A program made the translations under genes and the position numbers. From positions 1 through 41,303 of the forward strand of contig DAHWHN010000006.1 of the NCBI GenBank assembly GCA_027335685.1: DNA of 41,303 nucleotides, given 5' to 3'. This DNA is from Acidimicrobiaceae bacterium. Lineage in GTDB: Bacteria; Actinomycetota; Acidimicrobiia; Acidimicrobiales; Bog-793. The first letter of the stretch is position 1. Each line of letters starts with the position of its first letter. Of this stretch, positions 10,522 through 19,223 are shown piece after piece. The notes below the pieces were generated by a model, which was not told the DNA's origin, ran no database searches, and saw only the letters and a program-made list of their open reading frames with translations.

Positions 10522-11810
10522 GAGCGCCGGGGCGGTCTCTCGAGCACCGTGGCCGAGCCGGCTGCCGAGCGCGCTCGGGAGCTGTCGCCGATCTGGTCGT
10601 GCCGACCTCGCGTGTCACGGCCCTGGGTGTCGCGGCTGTCCTCGTCGTCCGGGCTGCCGATCGCCCCGCGCTCGACGATCGGGTAGATGAGGCCGAAGCC
10701 GGCGAGCGACGCCCCGTCGACGACGAGCGACTGCGCGAGCGCGGCGAGCGGGATCGCCCGCGAGAAGGTGTGGTTCGTGTGGATCCAGAGCACGAACAAC
10801 ACGGCGTCGATCGCGATCCCCGCAGCCGCCGCGACGAAGCCGGTGGTGAGGCAGGCCGCCGGGAGCGACGCCCGCGCGTGGCCGCGCCGACGCCGGACCC
10901 GACCGGTGAGGGCGCGCTGGCGCTCGGAGAGGACGAACCCGGCGACGAGCGCCTGGACGCCGAGGATCAGGGCGATGCCGGAGATGAAGCTCGGCTGCCA
11001 GCGAAGCGAGCCGACGGCGAGCCCCGCAGGGTCGACGAGCCCGACGACCTCGAGGCCCGCACCGATCGCCAAGAGCACGAGCCCCGGAGCGACGAGCATG
11101 AGGTGGGGCGCGAGCAGCAGGATCTGACGGACGTGGCGCCAGCCGTCGGAGAACGTGTTGAGCTTCGAGGTGCCCGTGCGTTCCCGGTAGCCCGTGCTCG
11201 TCTCCGTGACCCTGAGGCGCGCCCGCCCCGCCAGGATGAGCATCTCCGACGCGAACTCCATGCCGGTCGAGCGCAGCCCGAGGGACAGGATCGCCTCGCG
11301 GCGAAAGGCGCGGTAGCCCGACTGGCTGTCGGTCACCGTGAGACCTGCCGCCGCCCGCCGGACGAGCATCGTGAGGATCGGCGTGCCGACCCGCCGGTGG
11401 AGGAACGGCATCGTCGAGCTCGGTGCCTCGCTCAGTCGCTCGCCGACGACGATGTCCGCCTCACCGTCCGCGATCGGCCCGACGAGGCGGGCGATCTTCG
11501 ACAGGTCGTAGGTGAGGTCCGCGTCGGCCATCACGACGATCTCGCCGTCGGCGGCCTCGATCCCGGTACGGAGAGCCCGGCCGTAGCCGGGCCGCTCCTC
11601 GTGCACCACCCGAGCTCCGTGGGCCTTCGCGACCTCGACGGAGCGGTCCGTCGAGTTGTTGTCGACGACGAGCACCTCGCCTCGGTACCCCGCGAGCTCG
11701 AGTGCGGCAAGGGCCTCGTCGACGCACTCGCCGACCGAGTCCTCCTCGTCGAGGCACGGCAGCACGACGGTCACGAGCACGGGATCGACGGCGATCGCCT
11801 CGAGGCTCAC
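10518..11810 (-). CDS. Glycosyltransferase family 2, dolichol-phosphate mannosyltransferase-like with C-terminal TM region
   Basis: VVLPCLDEEDSVGECVDEAL...VVDNNSTDRS...VMADADLTYDLSKI...DSQSGYRAFRREA; overlaps 9208-10521 by 4 bp. Confidence 0.9.
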   Translation of the reverse strand: MSLEAIAVDPVLVTVVLPCLDEEDSVGECVDEALAALELAGYRGEVLVVDNNSTDRSVEVAKAHGARVVHEERPGYGRALRTGIEAADGEIVVMADADLTYDLSKIARLVGPIADGEADIVVGERLSEAPSSTMPFLHRRVGTPILTMLVRRAAAGLTVTDSQSGYRAFRREAILSLGLRSTGMEFASEMLILAGRARLRVTETSTGYRERTGTSKLNTFSDGWRHVRQILLLAPHLMLVAPGLVLLAIGAGLEVVGLVDPAGLAVGSLRWQPSFISGIALILGVQALVAGFVLSERQRALTGRVRRRRGHARASLPAACLTTGFVAAAAGIAIDAVLFVLWIHTNHTFSRAIPLAALAQSLVVDGASLAGFGLIYPIVERGAIGSPDDEDSRDTQGRDTRGRHDQIGDSSRARSAAGSATVLERPPRRS

Positions 11811-11900
11811 GAGACGCGGGCTCCTGGCTCGGCGACGGGCGCAAGACGCAGCACTTGGCTAGACTAGTTTGACGAGCACCTCGGCGGGCACCGCCGGCTC
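11811..11900. promoter_or_regulatory. Divergent intergenic region with AT-rich core (ttggctagactagtttgac)
   Basis: Lies between divergent GT genes; locally AT-rich in a GC-rich context. Confidence 0.35.
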
Positions 11901-13118
11901 GTGGCACCCGTGCGCCGAGGACCGGTCCACTATCGTGGGGCGATACGCACAGACCCGCTCCGCCTCCTCGAGACCCCGCCGCGCTACCCCCCGTTCACCG
12001 GGGGTGTGGAAAATGTCGCACAGGCCGTGTGCACGCGGCTCGTCACCGGAGGCGACGACGTGCTCGTGATCTGCGCAGACGAGCCGCGGGGCGCGAGCGA
12101 CGCGGGCGACGGCGTGCCGGTCCGTCGTCTGCCCTGGCGCGTCAAGCTCGCGAACACCAACATCACGCCCGGCCTGCCGCTCGCGCTGGTGCGCGAGCCG
12201 TGGGACGTCGTCCACACGCACCTGCCGACGCCATGGTCCGCGGACCTGTCGGTCTACGCGGCCCGCATCCTCGGTCGAGGATCGGTCCTGTCCTTCTACA
12301 ACGCAACGGTCGGGGACGGCTGGGCGGGCCTGCTCGCGCGGGTCTACAACGCGACGGCCTTCCGCTGGACGCTGCGGCTCGCGGACCGCGTCGTCGTCGT
12401 GTCGGACCGGTGGCACGACGAGCTGCTCGAGCTCGAGCCCACTCTCGCCCCCCGCCTCGTCGTCATCCCGACCGGCGTCGACCTCGAGCGCTTCCGGCCC
12501 GGACGACGCGGCGACGGGCGGCAGCTGCTCTTCGTCGGGGTCCTCGACCGGTACCACCGCTACAAAGGGCTCGACGTCCTGCTCGACGCGCTCCACGAGG
12601 TACGCGAGCCGTTCGAGCTGACCGTCGTCGGCGACGGCGGGCTGCGGCCGGAGTACGAACGGCAGGCAGCGCAGCTCGGTCTCGGCGGGCGCGTGCACTT
12701 CGTCGGGCGCCTCGACGACGACGCGCTCGCCGCCCGGTACGGCGAATCGGACGTCTACATCCTCCCGTCGGACTTCGCGCGCCAAGAAGGCGGCTTCACC
12801 CTGACCGCCCTCGAGGCGATGGCGAGCGGCCTGCCGGTCGTCCTCGCCGACGGCGCCGGTCAGGTCGCCGCCGAGGCCGAGCAGGCCGGTGCCGGGCTGC
12901 GCGTCCCCGCCGGCGACGTCGGCAGGCTCGCGGCGGCGATCACGCAGCTGCTCGTCGACCCGCACGGGCGCGCGGCGATGGCGCAGGCAGCGCGGAGCTT
13001 CGTCGAGCGCCGGCACTCCTGGGACGACATCGCCGGGCGTCGGCGCGCCCTCTACGCGGAGGTCGCCGAGATCGCGCGCCTCCGGCGCCGCGCGCGACCG
13101 TGGCGCCGGGAGCCGTGA
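11901..13118 (+). CDS. Glycosyltransferase family 4
   Basis: PPRYPPFTGGVENVA ... VVIPTGVDLERFRPG ... LLFVGVLDRYHRYKGLDVLLDAL ... GGFTLTALEAMASGLPVV; start codon uncertain. Confidence 0.9.
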   Translation: MAPVRRGPVHYRGAIRTDPLRLLETPPRYPPFTGGVENVAQAVCTRLVTGGDDVLVICADEPRGASDAGDGVPVRRLPWRVKLANTNITPGLPLALVREPWDVVHTHLPTPWSADLSVYAARILGRGSVLSFYNATVGDGWAGLLARVYNATAFRWTLRLADRVVVVSDRWHDELLELEPTLAPRLVVIPTGVDLERFRPGRRGDGRQLLFVGVLDRYHRYKGLDVLLDALHEVREPFELTVVGDGGLRPEYERQAAQLGLGGRVHFVGRLDDDALAARYGESDVYILPSDFARQEGGFTLTALEAMASGLPVVLADGAGQVAAEAEQAGAGLRVPAGDVGRLAAAITQLLVDPHGRAAMAQAARSFVERRHSWDDIAGRRRALYAEVAEIARLRRRARPWRREP

Positions 13119-14038
13119 GTGACGGCCCGCGCGTCCGGGTCGCCGCGGTGGTCGTGGCGTGGCGCGAGCTCGGGGCCACCCTCGAGGCAGTGGAGAGCCT
13201 GCTCGCATCGACGACTGCGTTCGAGCCGATCGTGTGCGTCGCGCAGGACTACGATCCCGAGGACCTGAGGACCCTCGAGCACGCGCTCGCCGGGCACGAG
13301 GTGATCGCGCTCGAGGACAACATCGGTTTCGCCGCTGCGGTGAACCTCGCCGTGGGCCGCGCCCTCGCCTGCGGTGCCGACTGGGTGCTCCTGCTCAACA
13401 ACGACGCGACGATCGACCCGTCCTGCGTCGAGCGCTGCCTCGCCGAGGCGTCGCGCCATCAGCGCGTCGCCGCCGTCGGACCCGCGATCGCCTACGCGCA
13501 CGACCCCTCTCGGCTGTGGTTCGCCGGTGCCGCGCAGAGCCGCTGGTTGGCCGTCGTCTGGCACCGCGGCCACTTCGCGCGCCCGGGCAGGCTCCCCCCG
13601 AGTGCCGACAGCGACTACATCCCCGGCTGCTGCGTCCTTGTCGCCGCGTCGGCGTGGCGTGACGTGGGTCCGCTGCGCGAGGACTTCTTCATGTACTACG
13701 AGGACGCCGAGTGGGGCGAGCGCGCGCGGGCCCGGGGCTGGCGACTCCGGTACCTCGGCGAGATGCTCTGCCTGCACGCGATGGCGCTGTCGTCGGGGCA
13801 GCAGGGCAGCAGGCTGCTCGCCGAGTCCGCTGCCTACTACCTCGAGCGCAACCCGCTCCGCTACGCCCGGGAGACGCGCCGGGTCCTCTTGCGCCTCAGC
13901 CGGACCGCCGGCGTGCTCACCGTGTGGACCGGCTACAACCTCACCCGGGTCCGGCCGTCGCAATGGCCGACCGTCGGGCGCGCCGTCGCGCAGGGGCTCC
14001 GCGACGGCTGGAACGGCACGATGGGGCGCCGCCCGTGA
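13115..14038 (+). CDS. Glycosyltransferase family 2 (rhamnosyltransferase-like)
   Basis: GTG overlapping prior TGA; LEDNIGFAAAVNLAVGRAL, DWVLLLNNDATIDPSCV, FFMYYEDAEWGERARARGW. Confidence 0.92.
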   Translation: MSDGPRVRVAAVVVAWRELGATLEAVESLLASTTAFEPIVCVAQDYDPEDLRTLEHALAGHEVIALEDNIGFAAAVNLAVGRALACGADWVLLLNNDATIDPSCVERCLAEASRHQRVAAVGPAIAYAHDPSRLWFAGAAQSRWLAVVWHRGHFARPGRLPPSADSDYIPGCCVLVAASAWRDVGPLREDFFMYYEDAEWGERARARGWRLRYLGEMLCLHAMALSSGQQGSRLLAESAAYYLERNPLRYARETRRVLLRLSRTAGVLTVWTGYNLTRVRPSQWPTVGRAVAQGLRDGWNGTMGRRP

Positions 14039-15276
14039 CGGGGCCGGCCAGTGCGCCCCGCGAGGGTGAGCCCCGCGACGGTGCGCCCCACGAGGGTGCG
14101 CCCCTCGAGGGAGCGCACTGCGTCGTGGCCTACGACTGCCTGTTCCCCTGGACCATCGGCGGGGCGGAGCGGTGGTACCGGTCGCTCGCGGAGCAGCTCG
14201 TGTCGTCCGGGGCGCGCGTCACCTACCTCACCCGCGTCCAGTGGGACGGCGATCCCCCCGCGATCCCCGGCGTCGACGTCGTCGCCGTCCAGCAGCGGTG
14301 CGAGCTGTACCTTCCCGACGGGACACGCAAGACGGGGCCGCCGTTGCGCTTCGGTGTCGGCGTGTTCTCCTGGCTCGGACGCCACAGGGGCGACGTCGAC
14401 TCGGTCCACGTCGCGAACTTCCCCTACTTCTCGCTCCTCGGTGCGCGCCTCGCTCTGCTCGGTACGGCGACTCCGCTCGTCGCCGACTGGTTCGAGGTCT
14501 GGCCCGCGACCTTCTGGCGCCGCTACGCGGGAACCGTCGCCGGGACGGTCGGAGCCGCCGTCCAGGAGGTCTGCCTCGCGGCCTCACCCCACGCGCTCGT
14601 GTTCTGGGAGCACACTGCCCGCCGCATCCGGGCGCACCGCCTCCATGGCGAGCTCACGGTCCTTCCCGGCCTGCTTCCGAGTCGAGAGGTCAACCCGGCG
14701 GCGCAGCTCGGCACCCCGGCGCGTCCCGTCGCGCTCTTCGCCGGGCGCCATGTGAAGGACAAGGGCGTCCGCCAGCTCGCCGAGGCGCTCCGCGTGGCCC
14801 GGTGCGACGTCCCGTCCCTCGAGATGGTCATCGCCGGCGAGGGACCCGAGACCGATCTGATCGAGAGCGAGCTCACCCGGCTCGGGGTCCGGGAAGCCGC
14901 TGCGCTGACCGGCAAGGTGTCCGACGACGAGCTGGAGCGCCTCGTCGCGCACGCGTCGTGCGTCCTCGTCGCGTCGGTGCGGGAGGGCTACGGGCTCATG
15001 GCCGTCGAGGCGGCGGCGCTCGGCACGCCCGCCGTCGTCGCCGCCCACCCCGAGAACGCGGCGGTCGGCCACGTCGTCGACGGCGTCAACGGGTTCGTCG
15101 TGGAGCCCACCGCGTCCGGCCTCGCACGCGGCATCGTCCGCTGCGTCGAGGGCGGCGCGGCGCTGCGCGCGTCGACCGCGCAGTGGTACGCAGCGCACGC
15201 ACCGTCGATGAGCATGGCGAGCTCGGCGCGTGCCGTCGTCGAGCTCTACCGGCGGCTGGGAGTCGCCGGGCGCTGA
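14035..15276 (+). CDS. Glycosyltransferase family 4
   Basis: GTG overlapping prior TGA; WTIGGAERWYRSLAEQL ... LFAGRHVKDKGVRQLAEAL ... VASVREGYGLMAVEAAALGTPAVV. Confidence 0.92.
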   Translation: MTGPASAPREGEPRDGAPHEGAPLEGAHCVVAYDCLFPWTIGGAERWYRSLAEQLVSSGARVTYLTRVQWDGDPPAIPGVDVVAVQQRCELYLPDGTRKTGPPLRFGVGVFSWLGRHRGDVDSVHVANFPYFSLLGARLALLGTATPLVADWFEVWPATFWRRYAGTVAGTVGAAVQEVCLAASPHALVFWEHTARRIRAHRLHGELTVLPGLLPSREVNPAAQLGTPARPVALFAGRHVKDKGVRQLAEALRVARCDVPSLEMVIAGEGPETDLIESELTRLGVREAAALTGKVSDDELERLVAHASCVLVASVREGYGLMAVEAAALGTPAVVAAHPENAAVGHVVDGVNGFVVEPTASGLARGIVRCVEGGAALRASTAQWYAAHAPSMSMASSARAVVELYRRLGVAGR

Positions 15277-15286
15277 CGCTCAGCGC
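15270..15286. terminator. Compact inverted repeat between convergent genes, candidate bidirectional terminator
   Basis: GCGCTGA-cgc-TCAGCGC, 7-bp perfect arms containing both stop codons. Confidence 0.4.
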
Positions 15287-17028
15287 GGACCGAACCTGCA
15301 GAACGTCACCGGTTCGAACCCGGCACCGATGTGGGCCGCCTCGACGTCGCAGGCACGGGCGACGAGCCCGGGTGCGCCGAGCCGGGCGAGGTAGCGCGAC
15401 GTCCCCTTCGGCGTCGAGAGCCCGTGCCGGGGCGGCACGTCGACGAACACGACGTCGATGTCGCCTCCGTCACGGCGCACGCGTGCAAGCGCCCGGTGGA
15501 CGAGCACGCGGTTGGCCGGCGTGAGGAGGTTCCCGATGCCGCCGATCGCGACGAGGCGCTGCGGGAGCTGGGGGAACAAAAAGCCCATCGGCTGGCCACC
15601 GACCTCGACGACTGCGTCGGTCTTGTCGTTGTCGAGCACGTGGGGGAGCTGGAGGCTGAAGTACCGGCTCCCGAACGGCACCCGCAGCCAGTAGTTCCCC
15701 GGCCACGCGGTGGCGGCGCAGAGCGCGCAGACGACAAGGACCGTCGGTACCAGCCCGCCCGCAGCTCGGGCGCGCCACGGTGACGTCGCGGGGGCGAGCG
15801 CGGCGAGGCGGCGGAGGACGGCGACGATCACGACCGGCGAGAGCACCTCGAGCGGCAGGACGTAGCGGTAGATGCTGAAGACCTTCATCCAGACGGCCAA
15901 CGAGACGGCGAAGGTCACGATGAGGTAGCGGTCCGCGTCCGCGTCCCGGGTCGTGCCCGTCTCGGCTGCGACCACCCGGGCGTCGTCGAGCGGCGACGCG
16001 GCGACGGCTCGCCGGCCGACGGCGCGCCAGAGCAGGCGGGCGGCGCCGGCGAGGACGAGGAAGCAGGCGAGGATGTACGCGAGGGGCAACGAGAGCTCGC
16101 GGAAGCGGATCTCGCCGACCAAGAGAGGGTGCGCGACCCACCGGAGCGGGAAGCTCAGGCCCGCGAGCACCGATCGCGGGCCGTACCCTCCCCCGGCGAG
16201 CCGGGGCTTCGGGACGTACGGCGAGTGGAAGATGCCGAACGACGCCTGCGTGAAGGCGATGGGGTCCCCGTAGTGCACCCAGAGGAACCAGCTCCAGTAG
16301 CCCGAGGTCGCAGCGACGCCGGCCACGCCACCGGCTGCGCCCGCTCCGAGGCGTTTTGCCCGATCCCGCAACGAGCCCCCGACGGCCACGAGCCCGACGA
16401 CGATCCCGACGGCCACCGGAAGCTCCGAGAGCTTGAGGCCTGCGCCCGCCCCGGCGAGGGCCCCGGCGAGGGCCCAGCGCCACAGCTCGCCGGGCGCCCC
16501 CCGCCTGTCGACCGCCTGGAGGGCGAGCAGGACCGCGCCGACGAGGGGAACCGCGACGATCGTGTCGCCCATCGAGTTGCCGATCTGCGCGGCGAACCCG
16601 CCTGCCACGGCCGCGGCGACGCCGGTCGCGAAGCCGACGACCCATGAGCGCGTGAGGCGGTGGGCCACGAGGACGACGAGCAGCGGACCGCAGCCTTGCA
16701 CCGCGCCGACGACGGCCGCTTCAAGCCGGGGGGGGCTGTGGCCGATCAAGAGATAGATCGGCACGTCGAGCAGCGGGTTGATGAGGGACTGCAGCTGCGC
16801 CGCGTAGACGTCCACGCCGAGGCGGTCGTGGAGGAACGCATAGGCGATGTAGTAGTGGTAGTTGAGCAGGTCGTAGTTCGCGTCCTGGCCGATCGCGAGC
16901 GCCGCGAGGGCGCAGCCGAGCGGGAACGCGAGGAGCAGCGCGCGCCGAAGCCCGGGCGCGTGGGCACGCGCACCTGCGCGCACGGCCCCTGGCACGCGAG
17001 CTCCCTGGTGCGTCCCGGTGCGCTTCAC
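15280..17028 (-). CDS. Polytopic membrane protein, GT-C glycosyltransferase-like (paralogue A)
   Basis: Multiple TMs; GCALAALAIGQDANYDLLNYHYYIAYAFLHDRLGVDVYAAQLQSLINPLLDVPIYLLI; GTG start. Confidence 0.8.
   Translation of the reverse strand: MKRTGTHQGARVPGAVRAGARAHAPGLRRALLLAFPLGCALAALAIGQDANYDLLNYHYYIAYAFLHDRLGVDVYAAQLQSLINPLLDVPIYLLIGHSPPRLEAAVVGAVQGCGPLLVVLVAHRLTRSWVVGFATGVAAAVAGGFAAQIGNSMGDTIVAVPLVGAVLLALQAVDRRGAPGELWRWALAGALAGAGAGLKLSELPVAVGIVVGLVAVGGSLRDRAKRLGAGAAGGVAGVAATSGYWSWFLWVHYGDPIAFTQASFGIFHSPYVPKPRLAGGGYGPRSVLAGLSFPLRWVAHPLLVGEIRFRELSLPLAYILACFLVLAGAARLLWRAVGRRAVAASPLDDARVVAAETGTTRDADADRYLIVTFAVSLAVWMKVFSIYRYVLPLEVLSPVVIVAVLRRLAALAPATSPWRARAAGGLVPTVLVVCALCAATAWPGNYWLRVPFGSRYFSLQLPHVLDNDKTDAVVEVGGQPMGFLFPQLPQRLVAIGGIGNLLTPANRVLVHRALARVRRDGGDIDVVFVDVPPRHGLSTPKGTSRYLARLGAPGLVARACDVEAAHIGAGFEPVTFCRFGPR
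16855..16919 (-). repeat. Left arm of 65-bp inverted repeat (2 mismatches) shared with 17383-17447
   Basis: Direct comparison: revcomp tcggctgcgccctcgcggcgctcgcgatcggccaggacgcgaactacgacctgctcaactaccac. Confidence 0.95.
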
Positions 17029-17270
17029 GTGTACGTCGAACGGCTGGCTACGGCGCGTCCCTTTCGAGTCGCGTGCCGGACGAGCAAGTCACCGGCGTGC
17101 CCGAGTGCCTGGACGAGCACTCGGTCAGATCGCATTTGTCAATTGTGTTACGAACGTAGCACGGACCCGATCGCGACGTCGCAGCAGCAGAGCGGCGGCG
17201 GCGGCGGCGGAGCAACTACCGTGCCAGGACCAGCGCGTGCGTCACGACCGGCGCACGGACAGGAGGCTCG
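17029..17270. promoter_or_regulatory. Divergent promoter region between GT-C-like paralogues
   Basis: Intergenic, with AT-rich patch gcatttgtcaattgtgttacgaacgtagc (17132-17160) and a (GCG)n run. Confidence 0.5.
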
Positions 17271-19223
17271 ATGGCGCACAGGGCGCCGGCAACCACGGCA
17301 GGGACGCGTCGGCCCGACCGCGCGACGACTCCACCCGCCAGGCTCCGCTGGCCCGAGCGCGCCGTCCTCGCGCTCCTCCCCGTCGGCTGCGCGCTCGCGG
17401 CGCTCGCGATCGGCCAGGACGCGAACTTCGACCTGCTCAACTACCACGCCTTCGACCCGTACGCGTTCCTCCACAACAGCCTCGCCGTCGACGTCATCCC
17501 CGCGTCGCTGCAGAGCTACCTGAACCCGCTCATCGACGTCCCGTTCTACGCGCTGATGACCCACGTCCCCCCGCGTTTCGAAGCCGCGATCGTCGGCGCC
17601 GTCCAGGGGCTCAACCTCGTGCTCGTCGCGTGCATCGCCCGCCGGGCGACCGGGTCACGGCTGCTCGCGCTCGCGGCGACGATCGCGGCCGGGGTCGCGG
17701 GAGGGTTCGCGTCCGAGCTCGGCAACTCGATGGGCGACACGATCGTGAGCATCCCCGTCCTCGCCGGCGTCTGGTGCGCGCTCGTCGCGATCGAGCGCGG
17801 ATCGGCCACGCCAGGTGCACGACCAGGACAGGCGCGCCGCCACCGGACGCGCCGAGACGCGGTGGGCCACGACGACGCGAGGCGCGCCGAGACATGGTGG
17901 TGGGCTGCCGCAGGTGCCCTGGCGGGGCTCGGGGTCGGCCTCAAGCTGTCCGAGCTCGAAGTCTGCGTCGGCCTGGTCGTGGCAGCCGGAGCCGTCGCAG
18001 GATCGTGGCGCGATCGCCTCCGGCGCCTTCTCGTCACCGGGCTCGCGGACCTTGCGGGCCTGCTCGCCACCGCCGGGTACTGGACGGTCCACCTCTGGCT
18101 CACCTACCACGACCCGCTCGTGTTCGACGCCTCGTCGAACGCGCTCTTCCCGACCCCGTACCTTCCCGCGGCAGCGGCCCAGGGGCGGGGCTTCCTGCCG
18201 GCGAACCTCTTCCAGGCTCTCGTCTATCCCCTCTACTGGTTCGTGCACCCGCTCGCGGTCGCGGAGATCCCGCTGCGCGAGCTCTCGATCCCGCTCGCCT
18301 ACGTCCTCACCGCAGCCCTGGTCGTGGTCGTCGTCGCCCGAGCGATCCTGCGCACGGCACGGGCTGGGGCTCGGTGGGCGCGCCGGAGCGCGCCTGGCGC
18401 AGCCGGCGCAGCCCCCGACCCGCTGCCCGCGTCGCGGGCGGACGACCATGTCGCGGCGCAGGCCGACCGCTTCTTCCTCGTGCTCTTCGGCGTCTCGCTC
18501 GCCATCTGGACCAAGCAGCTCGGCGTCTACCGGTACCTCATGCCCGTCGAGACCCTCGCGCCGCTCGTGATCTGGGCAGCCGCGCGGCGGCTCTCGCTCC
18601 TCGCCGCCGAGCGCCGGGGAGGCGTGCCGGGCCGGGCAAGCCGGCGCCGGCGCGCCCTCGCGGCGAGCTTCGTCGTCGCGTGCACCGCCTGCGCCGCGAC
18701 GGCCTACCCGGCGAGCTACTGGCTGCGCGTGCCTTTCGGGACCCGCTTTTTCACCGTGCCGACTCCACCCCTGCTCCAAGGGCGGCGACCCGACGCGGTG
18801 CTCCAGGTGAGCGAGCAACCGCTCGCCTTCGTCTACACCGTCCTTCCGAGCCGGATCATCGCCGTCGGTTACCTCGGCAACATCCTCGACCCGACCTACA
18901 TCCGGCTCGCCGACGACGCCGTGCGCCGCGCCGTCGGCGCCGGGGGTTCGGTGCTCGTCGACTTCGTCGGCTCCTACGGTCCCGGCCTCCGGGTCCCACC
19001 CGGCACGAGCGCCTACCTCGCCGAGCTCGGCCTCGGGCGCCTCGCCCCGGACGCCTGCGACATCGACCGTGCCCACGTCGGGGCTGCGCCCTTCTACCTC
19101 ACGTTCTGCCGGCTCGGGCCCCCTCCTCCGGCACGCCCGTCGCCGCGCGCCGCGCGCGGACATGGCGCGCCACCACGTGCTCGAGCCGCTCCACCATCTG
19201 CCGGCCGACCGTCGCCGAGCTGA
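17271..19223 (+). CDS. Polytopic membrane protein, GT-C glycosyltransferase-like (paralogue B)
   Basis: GCALAALAIGQDANFDLLNYHAFDPYAFLHNSLAVDVIPASLQSYLNPLIDVPFYALM; end-to-end similarity to paralogue A. Confidence 0.82.
   Translation: MAHRAPATTAGTRRPDRATTPPARLRWPERAVLALLPVGCALAALAIGQDANFDLLNYHAFDPYAFLHNSLAVDVIPASLQSYLNPLIDVPFYALMTHVPPRFEAAIVGAVQGLNLVLVACIARRATGSRLLALAATIAAGVAGGFASELGNSMGDTIVSIPVLAGVWCALVAIERGSATPGARPGQARRHRTRRDAVGHDDARRAETWWWAAAGALAGLGVGLKLSELEVCVGLVVAAGAVAGSWRDRLRRLLVTGLADLAGLLATAGYWTVHLWLTYHDPLVFDASSNALFPTPYLPAAAAQGRGFLPANLFQALVYPLYWFVHPLAVAEIPLRELSIPLAYVLTAALVVVVVARAILRTARAGARWARRSAPGAAGAAPDPLPASRADDHVAAQADRFFLVLFGVSLAIWTKQLGVYRYLMPVETLAPLVIWAAARRLSLLAAERRGGVPGRASRRRRALAASFVVACTACAATAYPASYWLRVPFGTRFFTVPTPPLLQGRRPDAVLQVSEQPLAFVYTVLPSRIIAVGYLGNILDPTYIRLADDAVRRAVGAGGSVLVDFVGSYGPGLRVPPGTSAYLAELGLGRLAPDACDIDRAHVGAAPFYLTFCRLGPPPPARPSPRAARGHGAPPRARAAPPSAGRPSPS
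17383..17447 (+). repeat. Right arm of 65-bp inverted repeat (2 mismatches) shared with 16855-16919
   Basis: tcggctgcgcgctcgcggcgctcgcgatcggccaggacgcgaacttcgacctgctcaactaccac. Confidence 0.95.

Noticed and set aside
14054-14118. Degenerate 15-bp repeats (REGEPRDGAPHEGAPLEGA) at the N-terminus of a GT4
   Set aside because: Imperfect low-complexity N-terminal extension; may be upstream of the true start, too weak to interpret.
15309-15330. tRNA-like T-arm sequence (ccggttcgaacccgg)
   Set aside because: Lies in frame in the C-terminus of the GT-C-like gene (GAGFEPVTFC); no acceptor stem or anticodon arm around it.
16453-16478. 12-bp tandem duplication (ccccggcgaggg) in GT-C-like paralogue A
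   Set aside because: Two copies only, encodes a small Ala/Gly segment in a hydrophobic helix; likely incidental.
17188-17212. (GCG)n run in the divergent GT-C intergenic region
   Set aside because: Short and imperfect; folded into the regulatory-region feature rather than called as a separate variable repeat.
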